64,000 bases of DNA from Lacrimispora sphenoides (GCF_900105215.1 NZ_FOIP01000002.1:1922001-1986000); one strand, 5' to 3'. Shown: positions 26,537 to 35,922, numbered from the stretch's first letter. Numbers and translations are program-made. The notes: generated by a model from the letters alone, not told the origin.

Positions 26537-27586
26537 CTATGGTGTAAGTGTATACATGGCGATTTCATCGGTACCATGATTGGTGGATATGATGATCTCT
26601 TTTCCATTATTGGTATACTTGTATACGTTAGCAGGACCGCAATTTCGGTCTATGATCTGCGCTTCATAGGATTTCTGCAAGGGATTATAGGTAAATACCA
26701 GAAGATTGCGTTCTCCCTGCCGGTGTCCGATGACCAAAGCCGGTCTGCCGCACAGCATCCCTCCGAAAATGGCATGGTTGAACTCAGCCGGCTGATCATA
26801 AACATAGACCTCCCTGTATTCCCCGCCTGTTTTTTTCCAGATGCTGATTTTATCTCCGTGAAATGGGGAAATCGTGGCTAATTCTTTCACTCCGTCCTCA
26901 TCAAAATCCACCAGTACCGCATCACTTGCCGCCTCATCTATCAGCTGGCGGATCTCCCATTCCCCAGAGGGCTGCTCCGGCGGAATGAACTGGTATACGC
27001 CGCTGTCAGAGGATATAATGCTGGTCTGAAGGCCACCATCTTCCACCTTATAATAGCCGTGGTTTTTCAGCATTCCATCCTTAATCACCTTCAGCGGAAG
27101 CTGATATTCATCGTTAAATCCGCTTAAGTCTTCAGGCAGGACCGCCCCGTATACCTTTCCCGGCGAGGACCAGTCATCTTTAAATTCATGGCCTGACTTT
27201 AAGGTACATGCAATCAAATAGTTGATGCCATTCCGTTCCACAATATGAAACCGGTGGACAAAGGGCAAATCCACTAAAGTCTTTACCTCCCAGCCATTTA
27301 GTTCATCAGGGGTCACTATGACAATTTTTGCTTCTTTGGAATCATTGGGAGAATAGAATTTTTGAGTTGCCAGAAACTGTCCGTCCGTACCAGGAACCTG
27401 TACCATGGTCATTACACCGCCGGGCTCTGTCCAAACGGTATCTTCTAAATTGCCTTCTGCATCAAACAGCAGGCAGCGGTCGACTTTTTCCGCCGCAACC
27501 AGGATGTGATTGGTTCCTTTGTAACGAAGCGGGGCTATGGAATAGCATTTCGTTAAATTTCCCATCACCTTTTTTTCAATCTTCAT
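26537..27586 (-). CDS. Propeller-like FG-GAP/VCBS-type protein
   Basis: A 349-residue protein that I do not assign to a characterised enzyme. It shows repeated short beta-strand blades, including [17 protein letters not shown], the DxDxDG loop of FG-GAP/VCBS repeats, and [11 protein letters not shown]. There is no signal peptide or membrane segment, so it is probably a cytosolic beta-propeller. It lies between ulaE and ulaF in the L-ascorbate operon with gaps of 10-14 bp, so it is certainly co-transcribed. The operon lacks ulaD (3-keto-L-gulonate-6-P decarboxylase); whether this protein contributes a lactonase, decarboxylase or regulatory step is open. Confidence 0.8.
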   Translation of the reverse strand: MKIEKKVMGNLTKCYSIAPLRYKGTNHILVAAEKVDRCLLFDAEGNLEDTVWTEPGGVMTMVQVPGTDGQFLATQKFYSPNDSKEAKIVIVTPDELNGWEVKTLVDLPFVHRFHIVERNGINYLIACTLKSGHEFKDDWSSPGKVYGAVLPEDLSGFNDEYQLPLKVIKDGMLKNHGYYKVEDGGLQTSIISSDSGVYQFIPPEQPSGEWEIRQLIDEAASDAVLVDFDEDGVKELATISPFHGDKISIWKKTGGEYREVYVYDQPAEFNHAIFGGMLCGRPALVIGHRQGERNLLVFTYNPLQKSYEAQIIDRNCGPANVYKYTNNGKEIIISTNHGTDEIAMYTLTP

Positions 27587-27600
27587 TTATTTACTCCCTT

Positions 27601-28443
27601 TCATTCCTGCTCCTTTAATATTCCGGACATTTTAAGATTTGCCGCAACCAGATCTTCCTTCCAGGAGGGATTTCCCGTGTACCAGAATTCCGCTACATAG
27701 ATCCTCACTCCAAGCTTCCATGCGGTCTCAATGGCTTTTTTAAAGTCCACATGGCCCTCGCCGTAGGGAACCTCACGGAATATGCCTGGTTTCGTCTCTT
27801 TTAAATGCATGGCGGCAAGCCGCCCGATTCCAAGCTTTAAGTCCTCCAATACGTCCGTTCCATTGGTGAACGCAGCATTTGTTATATTCCCTATATCAGG
27901 ATAAACATTTAAGTAGACAGAGGAAACCTGTTTCACATATTTCATTGCTTTTTCCACTGTATTCATGAATCCGGTCTCCATGGTTTCAAATGCAAGTACC
28001 ACACCGGCGGATGCAGCCATTTCGGCAGCCTTTTTTAGGTTGTCAGTAAAATACCGCCTCGTTTCTTCATCCGATTCTTCATAGTACACATCGTATCCGG
28101 CCAGTTGAATGATCCTGATTCCCAGATCCGATGCCAGTTCTATGGCTTTGCTCATGATTTCTATACTTTTTTTCTTGACTTCCGGGTCATGGCTTCCCAG
28201 GGGATACTTCCGGTGTCCGCTTAAACACATGGTACCAATGGGAATGCCTGCATCCTTTGTCAGTTTTATCAGTTCCAGACGTTCCTTTTCTGTCATTTCC
28301 AGACGTTCCAGCTTCTCCTCAGTTTCGTCTATACTCATTTCCAGGAAATCAAAACCGGCGCTCTTTGCAGCTTCCAGTTTTTCTTTCCAGCTTAATTCAG
28401 CCGGCATTGACTTTTCATACAACCCAAGTGTATAGGTTTTCAT
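27601..28443 (-). CDS. ulaE: L-ribulose-5-phosphate 3-epimerase
   Basis: A 280-residue TIM-barrel epimerase of the UlaE/SgbU family, which interconverts L-xylulose-5-P and L-ribulose-5-P in L-ascorbate breakdown. It begins YTLGLYEKSMP and has the metal-site residues Glu in LAFETMETGFMN, Asp in VYPDIGNITN, His in AAMHLKETKPG and Glu in IYVAEFWYTG. Its ATG overlaps the stop of the regulator gene by one base (TAATG), so it is coupled to it. Confidence 0.95.
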   Translation of the reverse strand: MKTYTLGLYEKSMPAELSWKEKLEAAKSAGFDFLEMSIDETEEKLERLEMTEKERLELIKLTKDAGIPIGTMCLSGHRKYPLGSHDPEVKKKSIEIMSKAIELASDLGIRIIQLAGYDVYYEESDEETRRYFTDNLKKAAEMAASAGVVLAFETMETGFMNTVEKAMKYVKQVSSVYLNVYPDIGNITNAAFTNGTDVLEDLKLGIGRLAAMHLKETKPGIFREVPYGEGHVDFKKAIETAWKLGVRIYVAEFWYTGNPSWKEDLVAANLKMSGILKEQE

Positions 28444-29213
28444 TAAAAACCTCCTTTTTTCACCTGGTGGATCTGCACTCCAGCCTCCTTAAATTCTTTT
28501 AAAATTTCTTCAGGCGCCTTTTCATCCGTAATCAAATGCTGAACTTTGCCTATGCTGCAGCTTGAAAAGCTGCTGTTCTTTCCTATCTTTGTATGATCGG
28601 CCAGGATATACAGCTCGCTTCTTGTGTGTTCGATCATTAATTCGTTTAAACACACCTCATTCATGATCTCGGTCGTCATCCCGGACATAACGGAAATACC
28701 AGAACACCCCATAAATGCCTTTTTGGCATAGATGTTTTGAAGGTTCCTGACCGCAAGATCTCCAACCATGGCTTCTTTCGGGTAGCGAAGCTCGCCGCCG
28801 GTGAGAATGATATTTACCCCGGCTCCATGTTCACTGTTAATCGCTTTTCCATTGTTGGTTATGACCGTCACATTCCTGCTCTTGATATATTCCAGTATCT
28901 GCAGGGCAGTGCTGCTGGTGTTAATAAACAGCGTATCATTATCATCTACCAACGTTGCAGCATAGCTGGCAATCAGCCGTCTGTAAAGTAATATTTCATT
29001 TGCCTGCGCAGGGCCCTTTTCAATGGGAATGGCGCCGCCATGACAGCGCTTTAAAAGCTTCCTGTCTTCCAGATACTGCAGATCTCTTCGAACTGTTATC
29101 ACAGAAATCCCGCATTGCTCTGCCAAGCTGTTAACGGATACCTTGGGACTGTTTCTTACGATATCCAATATATGCTCTCTTCTCTCCTCCACAAGGGCGT
29201 ATTCTCTTTTCAT
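28443..29213 (-). CDS. DeoR-family transcriptional regulator
   Basis: A 256-residue DeoR-type repressor. An N-terminal helix-turn-helix (VNSLAEQCGISVITVRRDLQYLE) is followed by a sugar-phosphate sensing domain with NNGKAI, LTGGELRYPKEAMVGDLA and ADHTKIGKNSSF. It is encoded inside the ula operon between the PTS and the epimerase genes, so it probably responds to a phosphorylated intermediate such as L-ascorbate-6-P and represses the operon. Phased direct repeats at 32761-32790 are candidate binding sites. Confidence 0.92.
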   Translation of the reverse strand: MKREYALVEERREHILDIVRNSPKVSVNSLAEQCGISVITVRRDLQYLEDRKLLKRCHGGAIPIEKGPAQANEILLYRRLIASYAATLVDDNDTLFINTSSTALQILEYIKSRNVTVITNNGKAINSEHGAGVNIILTGGELRYPKEAMVGDLAVRNLQNIYAKKAFMGCSGISVMSGMTTEIMNEVCLNELMIEHTRSELYILADHTKIGKNSSFSSCSIGKVQHLITDEKAPEEILKEFKEAGVQIHQVKKGGF

Positions 29214-29275
29214 AGGCTCACCTGCACTTTTATCAATATTTGATTACTGTTACGATCCACCGTTTATTGGATACC

Positions 29276-29302
29276 GTCTGCCAGGTAAAAACACCGGCAG
29301 AC
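29276..29302. other. Intergenic hairpin in the ula operon
   Basis: GTCTGCC (29276-29282) pairs with GGCAGAC (29296-29302), with an inner GGT/ACC. There is no T-tract on the minus strand. It lies between ulaB and the regulator gene and may stabilise the PTS part of the transcript or reduce expression of the downstream half. Confidence 0.55.
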
Positions 29303-29316
29303 GAAATTTATATTCA

Positions 29317-29628
29317 TTAACCTTCCTGAATGATTCCCTGCTCTTTTAATTTGGTTTCAATCTCCGGAGCAGACATCACGTTCTTAAGTCCAACGATCTT
29401 AATGCCTTTTTTCTCAGCATCTGCAAACATATCTTTAAAGTTCTGTGCACAAACCACTACATCGTACTGGGGCGCTGATCCTTTTCCTTCTGAAAGAGCG
29501 CAATGATGCACCTTTGTCGCTTTGATATTATGCTTCTTCAGCACTTTCTCCAAGGTCATCTGTGCCATCAGGCTTGAGCCTGCCCCATTTGCGCAACATA
29601 CCAAAAAGCTTAAATTTTTACCAGCCAC
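29317..29628 (-). CDS. ulaB: PTS ascorbate-specific EIIB
   Basis: A 103-residue cytosolic EIIB of the L-ascorbate family. The phospho-acceptor cysteine lies in LVCCANGAGSSLM near residue 11-12. It receives phosphate from EIIA (31161-31616) and passes it to the substrate held by the EIIC (29655-31142). Gene order EIIA-EIIC-EIIB on one transcript is a little different from E. coli ulaABC but complete. Confidence 0.94.
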   Translation of the reverse strand: MAGKNLSFLVCCANGAGSSLMAQMTLEKVLKKHNIKATKVHHCALSEGKGSAPQYDVVVCAQNFKDMFADAEKKGIKIVGLKNVMSAPEIETKLKEQGIIQEG

Positions 29629-29654
29629 GAGAAAACCCTCCTTAATCTCATTTA

Positions 29655-31142
29655 CTATTTATTTGCTTTCATTTCTTTATACGCTTCATAATCCTCTGTC
29701 ATAAGGAAATAACCCTTTTTATCCTTCCAATACTGGATCTGCGGAATGGCAAGGAGTGCAACCAGCACAATTCCAATACCAATGTAGCTTAAATATTTCA
29801 TGATCACGGTAAATACCGGCCATATGACCGCCCAGTCCCACATTCCCAAGTATCCGCCATAGGCTGCCATGCCTACCCAGCCTGCAATAAATGCAGATCC
29901 GAACACCTGGCATAAGCCGGAGAAGAAGGGAAGAATCAGGGCTGCCTTAAATCCGCCCTTTTCATTTGCAAAAACACCGATGGTGGCGTTATCAAAGAAC
30001 ACAGGAACGAAACCGCATATAACAAGCACCGGACTCTTTAACAGAATCAGTGCAACAATAGCCAGAATCTGTCCGACAAAGCCTGATAAGAATCCCAAGG
30101 TCACGGCATTGGCCGCACCAAATCCAAAGATTACGGCACAGTCCACTCCCGGAACAGACCCAGGGAGAATTCTGTCTGCAATTCCCTGGAACGAAGCTGT
30201 CAGCTCCGCCACAAAGGTACGCACACCTAATTGCAGAATTGCCAGATACACCGCAAAATATAAACAGGTTTGAAGAACATAGAAGAACATGCTGGCTCCC
30301 TCTTTCATAAACTCACCTTCAACCAGATAATCCCGGCCAAGGATACAGAGGATTGCTCCGAAGAAGATAACCATTAAAATGGAAGTACAGACCATATTGT
30401 CATTAAAGATGGACATAAAACCTGGCAGCTCAATATCTTCAATCTTCCTGATTTCTTTTCCATTGTTTTTCTTGCTTTCTTTTCCAAAGAGCTTGCCTGC
30501 AAGATAGTAGCTGAGTGCAACACCGAACATCTGCTGATGAGCCAGACAGAAACCGGCACCGTCCGTAACCTCCTGGCACGGCTTGATTGTCAGGTTTGAC
30601 CCTACTGCCCAGTAAGCTCCTAAAAGAAGGGCCATTACCACAAGCATGGCAACTCTTCCGTTTAACAGGAACGGACAGGCAAACATGATCAGCCAGTATG
30701 CGGTAGCAGCCTGCTGGACCTGTACATTTCCGGTGGTAAACAGTGCACGGAGCTTGGTGTATTTTGAAAAACGCACAAGAAGAATATTGACGATAAATGC
30801 AATGAACAACAGAATCATCGCATCACCAAATCCTTTTCCAAAAACTTCCTCAACGCCGGCCGTAACAGCATTCTGGCCAAAATACGGATCAATTACCATG
30901 GCATTCATCTGGAACCTGTCTTTTAAGCCTACCAATACCGGCCGGAAGTTGTTTACCAGTCCGCCGGAACCAACCATTAAGATCAAATAACCCACGATCG
31001 CTTTCAAAGTCCCAGCAAGTATATCATACCACGGTTTTCTCAGCAAGATGTAACCAATCATAACGATCAAACCAATCATAAATGCCGGCTGCTGCAATAT
31101 GTTTGTTGCAAAAAAAGTCCATACCTTCAATAAAATATCCAT
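29655..31142 (-). CDS. ulaA: PTS ascorbate-specific EIIC
   Basis: A 495-residue membrane protein of the UlaA/SgaT family with about eleven hydrophobic segments. GSNLTIKPCQEVTDGAGFCLAHQQM, shortened here to TDGAGFCLAHQQM, is the conserved substrate-binding region, and PGVDCAVIFGFGAANAV a second conserved glycine-rich part. It takes up L-ascorbate and phosphorylates it to L-ascorbate-6-P with UlaB and UlaC. Some homologues carry other pentose or sugar-acid substrates; the neighbouring UlaG and UlaE argue for ascorbate here. Confidence 0.94.
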   Translation of the reverse strand: MDILLKVWTFFATNILQQPAFMIGLIVMIGYILLRKPWYDILAGTLKAIVGYLILMVGSGGLVNNFRPVLVGLKDRFQMNAMVIDPYFGQNAVTAGVEEVFGKGFGDAMILLFIAFIVNILLVRFSKYTKLRALFTTGNVQVQQAATAYWLIMFACPFLLNGRVAMLVVMALLLGAYWAVGSNLTIKPCQEVTDGAGFCLAHQQMFGVALSYYLAGKLFGKESKKNNGKEIRKIEDIELPGFMSIFNDNMVCTSILMVIFFGAILCILGRDYLVEGEFMKEGASMFFYVLQTCLYFAVYLAILQLGVRTFVAELTASFQGIADRILPGSVPGVDCAVIFGFGAANAVTLGFLSGFVGQILAIVALILLKSPVLVICGFVPVFFDNATIGVFANEKGGFKAALILPFFSGLCQVFGSAFIAGWVGMAAYGGYLGMWDWAVIWPVFTVIMKYLSYIGIGIVLVALLAIPQIQYWKDKKGYFLMTEDYEAYKEMKANK

Positions 31143-31160
31143 TGCATTACCCCCTTCTCC

Positions 31161-31616
31161 CTAGTCCAAATATCGTTCCTGTATTCTCAGTAAATCTTCT
31201 GAATCTTTGGCTTTTTTCAGTTCGGCGATCACTTCCTCATTGCCCAGCAGCTCCGATAACCGGCTCATATTATTTAAATGCTGATCCGGATTACAGGAGG
31301 CCAGGGTAAAGAAAAGCTGCGCATCCTTTTCCGGGTCCTCTGCATCAAAGCTGACCGGCTTTTCCAGTTTCATGAAGGCGATCGTGGTTTTATGTACGCC
31401 TTCTGCCCCCTCCTGGGAATGAGGCATTGCAATGTCCGGTAAAATGATGATATAAGGGCCGTATTTTTTAATACAGGCAATGATCTCTTCCTTATAATTC
31501 TCTTCGACTGTCCCGTCCTCTTCCAGACATTCACAGCTCATCCGGACTGCATCCTCCCAGTCCTTTGCTTCCCTGGCAAACTTATAATGTTTCTTCTCCA
31601 CAAAATCTCTCAGCAT
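31161..31616 (-). CDS. ulaC: PTS ascorbate-specific EIIA
   Basis: A 151-residue EIIA of the mannitol/fructose (PTS_EIIA_2) type. The active His is in ILPDIAMPHSQEGAEGV. The start MLRDFVEKKHYKF is preceded by AAGGAG 5 nt upstream; a longer frame would overlap ulaG. It follows ulaG by 19 bp and is followed by ulaA after 18 bp. It takes phosphate from HPr. Confidence 0.93.
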   Translation of the reverse strand: MLRDFVEKKHYKFAREAKDWEDAVRMSCECLEEDGTVEENYKEEIIACIKKYGPYIIILPDIAMPHSQEGAEGVHKTTIAFMKLEKPVSFDAEDPEKDAQLFFTLASCNPDQHLNNMSRLSELLGNEEVIAELKKAKDSEDLLRIQERYLD

Positions 31617-31635
31617 GGTTTCTCCTTTTTCCTGA

Positions 31636-32739
31636 TTACAAAAGTGAACGGAACGGAATATTCTGAGGTGCTTCAAAGCAATCCTCAAAGCCTCTTTCAT
31701 GGTGATAAGCCAGCTTGTCCTTGTCTCTGGGATAAACGTATTTTCCGCCTACTTCCCAGAAGAACGGGTGAAATTTATAATCCAGCCGATCCTTCTTCAT
31801 ATGATAGAGTACCCTGATTTCATTTACATCTGCCATGAAATTGGTCCAAACATCATAATGAATGGGGATTACCACCTTACATCTTAGAGCTTCAGCCATG
31901 CGGAGGATATCACAGGAGGTCATCTTATCTGCCATTCCTACCGGATTTTCTCCATAAGAACCAAAAGCAACATCAATGTCATAATCCTTACCGTGCTTTG
32001 CAAAGTAAATGGAGTAATGGGAATCGCCGCTGTGATAAATATTTCCGCCAGGCGTTTTGATCAGATAATTTACCGCCTTTTCATCCATATCCATGGGACA
32101 CTTTCCCGTCAGTTCCTCCCGGTCCGGGCCAGTGGAATCCGTTGTTACAAGACAGGTCCTGTCAAAGGAATCCAGTGCCACAATTTCAATATCCTTAATC
32201 CTGATGCTGTCTCCGGGCACTACCGTAATACACCGGTCCGCAGGAACCCCCCACTTCTGCCACAGCTCAACGGACTTCTTAGGGCCGATAAAAGGAACCG
32301 GAATTTCTTTTCCATTCTCATCCACGGTTGTTATATTGCTTTGGATCACATGGGCAGCATATTCCGGGCTCATATGATCCTGGTGGTAATGGGTTGCCAG
32401 AACTGCGTCTACATGCTTAACAGCAAACGGATCGAGTACAAAAGGAACTGCCCTTAAATTAGGCTGCATCTTTCTTGCACCGCACATATTTGCCATCTGA
32501 TGACCCTCAGCCATCTTACCGTTTCCATGAGAACGCTTTCCGTTACCGCACCACAAATCCACGGTAATGTTGCAGCCGCCCGGTGTTTTAAACCACATGC
32601 CCGTACAGCCCAGCCACCACATAGCCACTGTTCCGGGTTCCACTGTCTCATGTTCAATTTCTTCATTCAGCCAGGTTCCCCATTCAGGAAACGTGCTCAT
32701 GATCCAGCTTTCCCTTGTGATTTCTTCCACTTTGCTCAT
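31636..32739 (-). CDS. ulaG: L-ascorbate-6-phosphate lactonase
   Basis: A 367-residue metallo-beta-lactamase-fold lactonase. The metal motif is [26 protein letters not shown] near residue 40 and YHSGDSHYS near residue 235 are also conserved in UlaG. It opens L-ascorbate-6-P to 3-keto-L-gulonate-6-P in the cytosol. It is the first gene of the ula operon, with AAAGGAGG before the ATG. The next enzyme, UlaD, is not encoded in the operon as seen here. Confidence 0.95.
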   Translation of the reverse strand: MSKVEEITRESWIMSTFPEWGTWLNEEIEHETVEPGTVAMWWLGCTGMWFKTPGGCNITVDLWCGNGKRSHGNGKMAEGHQMANMCGARKMQPNLRAVPFVLDPFAVKHVDAVLATHYHQDHMSPEYAAHVIQSNITTVDENGKEIPVPFIGPKKSVELWQKWGVPADRCITVVPGDSIRIKDIEIVALDSFDRTCLVTTDSTGPDREELTGKCPMDMDEKAVNYLIKTPGGNIYHSGDSHYSIYFAKHGKDYDIDVAFGSYGENPVGMADKMTSCDILRMAEALRCKVVIPIHYDVWTNFMADVNEIRVLYHMKKDRLDYKFHPFFWEVGGKYVYPRDKDKLAYHHERGFEDCFEAPQNIPFRSLL

Positions 32740-32760
32740 CTAAACATCCTCCTTTACTTT

Positions 32761-32838
32761 TTACGATCGTTTTATGATCGATTATGTTCATTTTTACCTT
32801 TACATGTAGATAATAACATTAGAATACGAGTTTTTCAA
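32761..32838 (-). promoter_or_regulatory. ula promoter with DeoR-type repeats
   Basis: TTGAAA (32838-32833), 17 nt, TATTAT (32815-32810) is a promoter for ulaG; the start would be near 32803. Between it and the gene lie three similar 9-mers on the plus strand, TTACGATCG (32761), TTATGATCG (32772) and TTATGTTCA (32782), spaced 10-11 bp, i.e. one helical turn, as in DeoR-family operators. The 300 bp beyond (32840-33140) are very AT-rich and show nothing else I can name. Confidence 0.55.
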
Positions 32839-33140
32839 GAGCGTTAAATGACCGTTTATATATTTTATGTTCGTTTTAAATATTTTGTGCAATTTATACA
32901 TTTTTTCTACACTTATTTATGCATATTTTTTATTTAAATAAAACTTATTATTTTTACAAATACAATTTTCACAATATTTCATGTTTTATAATCCACATAT
33001 AATCATTTACGTGTAACTTCACCGTTTTATATTATGATTATATAATCGTAGCTGCATTCAAGGCATTGTAAATATTTGGCTTAACAATAAATAATAAAAA
33101 GATGCATATTCTCTCACCCATCAAGTAAGAAATCGTCTAT

Positions 33141-33191
33141 ATTCTTTAGGTGCTAAAGTATATTGACAGCAGATTCTTTAGGTGCTATACT
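33141..33191 (+). promoter_or_regulatory. SUF operon promoter with twin operator
   Basis: TTGACA (33163-33168), exactly 17 nt, TATACT (33186-33191). The 15-mer ATTCTTTAGGTGCTA occurs at 33141-33155 and again at 33173-33187, 32 bp apart (three helical turns). The first copy is a perfect palindrome CTTTAG-GTG-CTAAAG (33144-33158) just before the -35; the second covers the spacer and -10. This fits repression by a dimeric MarR protein, most likely the product of the next gene. Confidence 0.8.
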
Positions 33192-33253
33192 AAATTCGCA
33201 ATTAAAATCAACATCAGCCATTGTTTCGTAAAAATATTGGAGGGAAAAAGAAC

Positions 33254-33748
33254 ATGGAATGTAAATTAATTGGGAACTTATTTGAAGTTATAGCTATGAT
33301 CACGGATGAGCAGAGAATCCCTCAAATATATAGCGACTCTAATTTGCTTTATCACGCAGAACTGAGCCTGATTGACGCGATTTATGACCATCCCGATGCA
33401 AATGCACGTATGCTATCGGAAATTATGGGCGTTACGCAAGGCGCGATTACACAGATGACGGTAAAGCTGACAGAAAAGAAACTGATTGAAGGATATAAAA
33501 TGCCCGGGAATAAGAAAGAAAAATATTACAGGCTTACAGCGGATGGAGAGCAGGCAAGGGTTAAGCATCAGGAATACCATAGCGAAGCTAACCAAAAGCT
33601 GTGTCAATATTTCTGTTCTCTCAGCGATGCCAACGCAAGGGTCATTCTGGATTTTTTCGAAAAAGTAAAGGAATGTATGCCTATCAGTGAGTTTGCCTGT
33701 CAATCAGGCGGCATCTGCGGAAACGGTATAGAAAGGAAGGAGGAATAA
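33254..33748 (+). CDS. MarR-family regulator of the SUF operon
   Basis: A 164-residue MarR-type winged-helix protein: ARMLSEIMGVTQGAITQMTVKLTEKKLI is the recognition region (recognition helix TQGAITQMTVKL), followed by the wing NKKEKYYRLTADGEQ. It has six cysteines (C3, C117, C121, C141, C149, C155), with C117-x3-C121 and C149-x5-C155 in the helical dimer/tail region, which is many for this family. The start at 33254 has GGAGGG 9 nt upstream. It is 3 bp upstream of sufC and in one operon with it, so it probably controls SUF expression, perhaps sensing iron, an Fe-S cluster or oxidation through its cysteines; that is inference. Confidence 0.88.
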   Translation: MECKLIGNLFEVIAMITDEQRIPQIYSDSNLLYHAELSLIDAIYDHPDANARMLSEIMGVTQGAITQMTVKLTEKKLIEGYKMPGNKKEKYYRLTADGEQARVKHQEYHSEANQKLCQYFCSLSDANARVILDFFEKVKECMPISEFACQSGGICGNGIERKEE

Positions 33749-33751
33749 GAC

Positions 33752-34504
33752 ATGCTTACTATTTCTAAATTAAGGGCTTATGCAGGTGATAACGAAATCC
33801 TAAAGGGGGTAGATTTAACAATAAATCCAGGAGAGACCCATGTGATCATGGGACCGAACGGTGCGGGGAAATCTACGCTGGCGAGTGTCATCATGGGGCA
33901 TCCGGACTATACGGTGACGGAAGGCCGCATCGTGTTTGAAGGAAAAGACATCACCTGTACCAAAACAGATGAAAGAGCAAGAAGCGGCATCTTTATGACA
34001 TTTCAAAATCCTGAGGAAGTAGACGGGATCACGGTGGAAAGCTTTCTGCGCACGGCGCGGTATGCGGTTACCGGTAACAACGAGCGGGCCTGGGATTTCC
34101 ACAAGGAATTAAAAGAGCTTATGGCGCGTCTGGATTTTGACGAGAGTTACGCCACAAGGTACTTAAACGTCGGGTTTTCGGGCGGGGAAAAGAAGAAACA
34201 TGAAATATTGCAAATGCTGGCGCTTCACCCAAAGCTGGCTATTTTGGATGAAACAGATTCCGGCCTGGATGTTGACGCTGTCAAAACGGTATCAGAGGGT
34301 GTACGAGGCTATAAAAATGAAGAAAACGCACTGCTGATCATCACCCATAGCACGAAAATTTTAGAAAGTATCAATGTTGATATGGTACATATATTGATTG
34401 ACGGGCAGATTATCAAAACCGGAGATGCCTCACTGATTGATGAGGTGAACCGCAGCGGCTTCACTTCTCTCTCACCTTCCAAAGCAGCTGAGGAGGTGAC
34501 ATGA
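33752..34504 (+). CDS. sufC: Fe-S assembly ATPase SufC
   Basis: A 250-residue ABC-type ATPase. Walker A GPNGAGKST, signature FSGGEKKKHEI and Walker B LAILDETDSGLDVDA are specific for SufC. It powers the SufBCD scaffold that builds iron-sulfur clusters in the cytosol. The stop overlaps the sufB start (ATGATG at 34501). Codon use in this operon appears more GC-rich in third positions than the flanking ula genes, judged by eye. Confidence 0.97.
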   Translation: MLTISKLRAYAGDNEILKGVDLTINPGETHVIMGPNGAGKSTLASVIMGHPDYTVTEGRIVFEGKDITCTKTDERARSGIFMTFQNPEEVDGITVESFLRTARYAVTGNNERAWDFHKELKELMARLDFDESYATRYLNVGFSGGEKKKHEILQMLALHPKLAILDETDSGLDVDAVKTVSEGVRGYKNEENALLIITHSTKILESINVDMVHILIDGQIIKTGDASLIDEVNRSGFTSLSPSKAAEEVT

Positions 34505-35910
34505 TGGAACGTAAAAAAACACAGGTTGAGGAAATCAACCGTGACGCCTATGACATTGCAAACCCGGAAAACGCCGCGTATAAAGTAGATAAAGGACTGA
34601 CTGCGGAAATCGTTACTGATATTTCCACAGGAAAAAACGAACCGGGCTGGATGCTGGAACACCGGTTACAATCCCTCGCCGTTTATGAACGGCTTCCTCT
34701 GCCAAATTGGGGACCAAGCCTACACGAATTGGATATGAACCATATAGTTACCTATGTACGCCCAAATATGGCGATGACGGATAACTGGAACGAGGTTCCC
34801 GATGAAATCAAGCAGACATTTGACCGGCTGGGCATCCCCGAAGCGGAAAAACTGGCGCTCTCCGGCGTGGGTGCACAGTATGATTCTGAGGTTGTTTATC
34901 ACAGCATTAAAGAAGAGATGCGCCAGCAAGGTGTGATTTACACCGATATGGATACCGCACTCCATGAGTACGAGGATATCGTAAAAAAACATTTTATGAA
35001 ACTGCTTCCCGCCACGGCACATAAATTCGCTGCACTGCATGGTGCGGTCTGGTCGGGCGGGTCCTTTGTCTATGTGCCAAAGGGGGTCGAGGTTCATATG
35101 CCGCTGCAATCCTATTTCCGGCTCAACGCACCGGGAGCCGGCCAGTTCGAGCACACACTGATTATTCTGGAGGAAGGCGCGCGGCTTCATTTCATTGAGG
35201 GTTGTTCCGCTCCCCGGTATAACGCGCTGAATCTGCACGCCGGCTGTGTGGAACTTTATGTGGGGGAAGACGCAACGCTGCGGTATTCTACCATCGAAAA
35301 CTGGTCGAGGAATATGATGAACCTCAATTCAAAGTGCGCGGCAGTGGAAAAAAACGGCGCAATTGAGTGGGTTTCGGGTACATTTGGCTCCCATATCACC
35401 ATGCTGTATCCCAGCAGTATTTTGCGGGGAGAAGGGGCCAGAAGCGAGTTTACGGGTATCACCTTTGCCGCTGCAGGACAAGAACTGGATACTGGCACTA
35501 AGGTGATTCACGCCGCACCGAATACTTCATCCACGGTATCGTCAAAATCCATCTCTAAAAGCGGCGGGAAAGCCATCTACCGCAGCGCTGTTACTGTTTT
35601 GCCCGAGGCGAAAAACAGCAAATCCAGCGTAAGCTGCGAATCCCTCATGCTGGATAGCGAGAGCCGCTCAGACACAATCCCTGTGATGGATATCCGAAAT
35701 GATGAAGTGGATATCGGACACGAAGCAAAAATCGGGTGCATCAGTGAGGAAACGGTTTTTTACCTGATGACGAGGGGAATTGACGAAAATGAAGCCAAGG
35801 CGCTGATTGTCCGCGGTTTCGTGGAACCTATTACAAAGGAGCTTCCTTTGGAATACGCCGTGGAAATGAACAGGCTGGTGGCCCTTGAATTTGAGGGCGG
35901 CATCGGTTGA
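34501..35910 (+). CDS. sufB: Fe-S scaffold protein SufB
   Basis: A 469-residue SufB with the right-handed beta-helix core (about 150-420). Conserved features include NRDAYDIANPENAAYKV-type N-terminus, WSGGSFVYVPKGVEV, EGCSAPRYNALNLHAGCVE and VSSKSISKSGGKAIYRS. It forms the SufBC2D complex on which clusters are assembled. It lies between sufC and sufD with a 4-bp overlap on the sufC side and a 12-bp gap to sufD. Confidence 0.97.
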   Translation: MMERKKTQVEEINRDAYDIANPENAAYKVDKGLTAEIVTDISTGKNEPGWMLEHRLQSLAVYERLPLPNWGPSLHELDMNHIVTYVRPNMAMTDNWNEVPDEIKQTFDRLGIPEAEKLALSGVGAQYDSEVVYHSIKEEMRQQGVIYTDMDTALHEYEDIVKKHFMKLLPATAHKFAALHGAVWSGGSFVYVPKGVEVHMPLQSYFRLNAPGAGQFEHTLIILEEGARLHFIEGCSAPRYNALNLHAGCVELYVGEDATLRYSTIENWSRNMMNLNSKCAAVEKNGAIEWVSGTFGSHITMLYPSSILRGEGARSEFTGITFAAAGQELDTGTKVIHAAPNTSSTVSSKSISKSGGKAIYRSAVTVLPEAKNSKSSVSCESLMLDSESRSDTIPVMDIRNDEVDIGHEAKIGCISEETVFYLMTRGIDENEAKALIVRGFVEPITKELPLEYAVEMNRLVALEFEGGIG

Positions 35911-35922
35911 GAGGAGGTTGGC

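Noticed and set aside
32840..33140. AT-rich stretch as possible origin, promoter array or small RNA
   Set aside because: Apart from AT-richness I see no DnaA boxes, repeats, hairpins with T-tracts or ORF; reported only as a possible insertion border.
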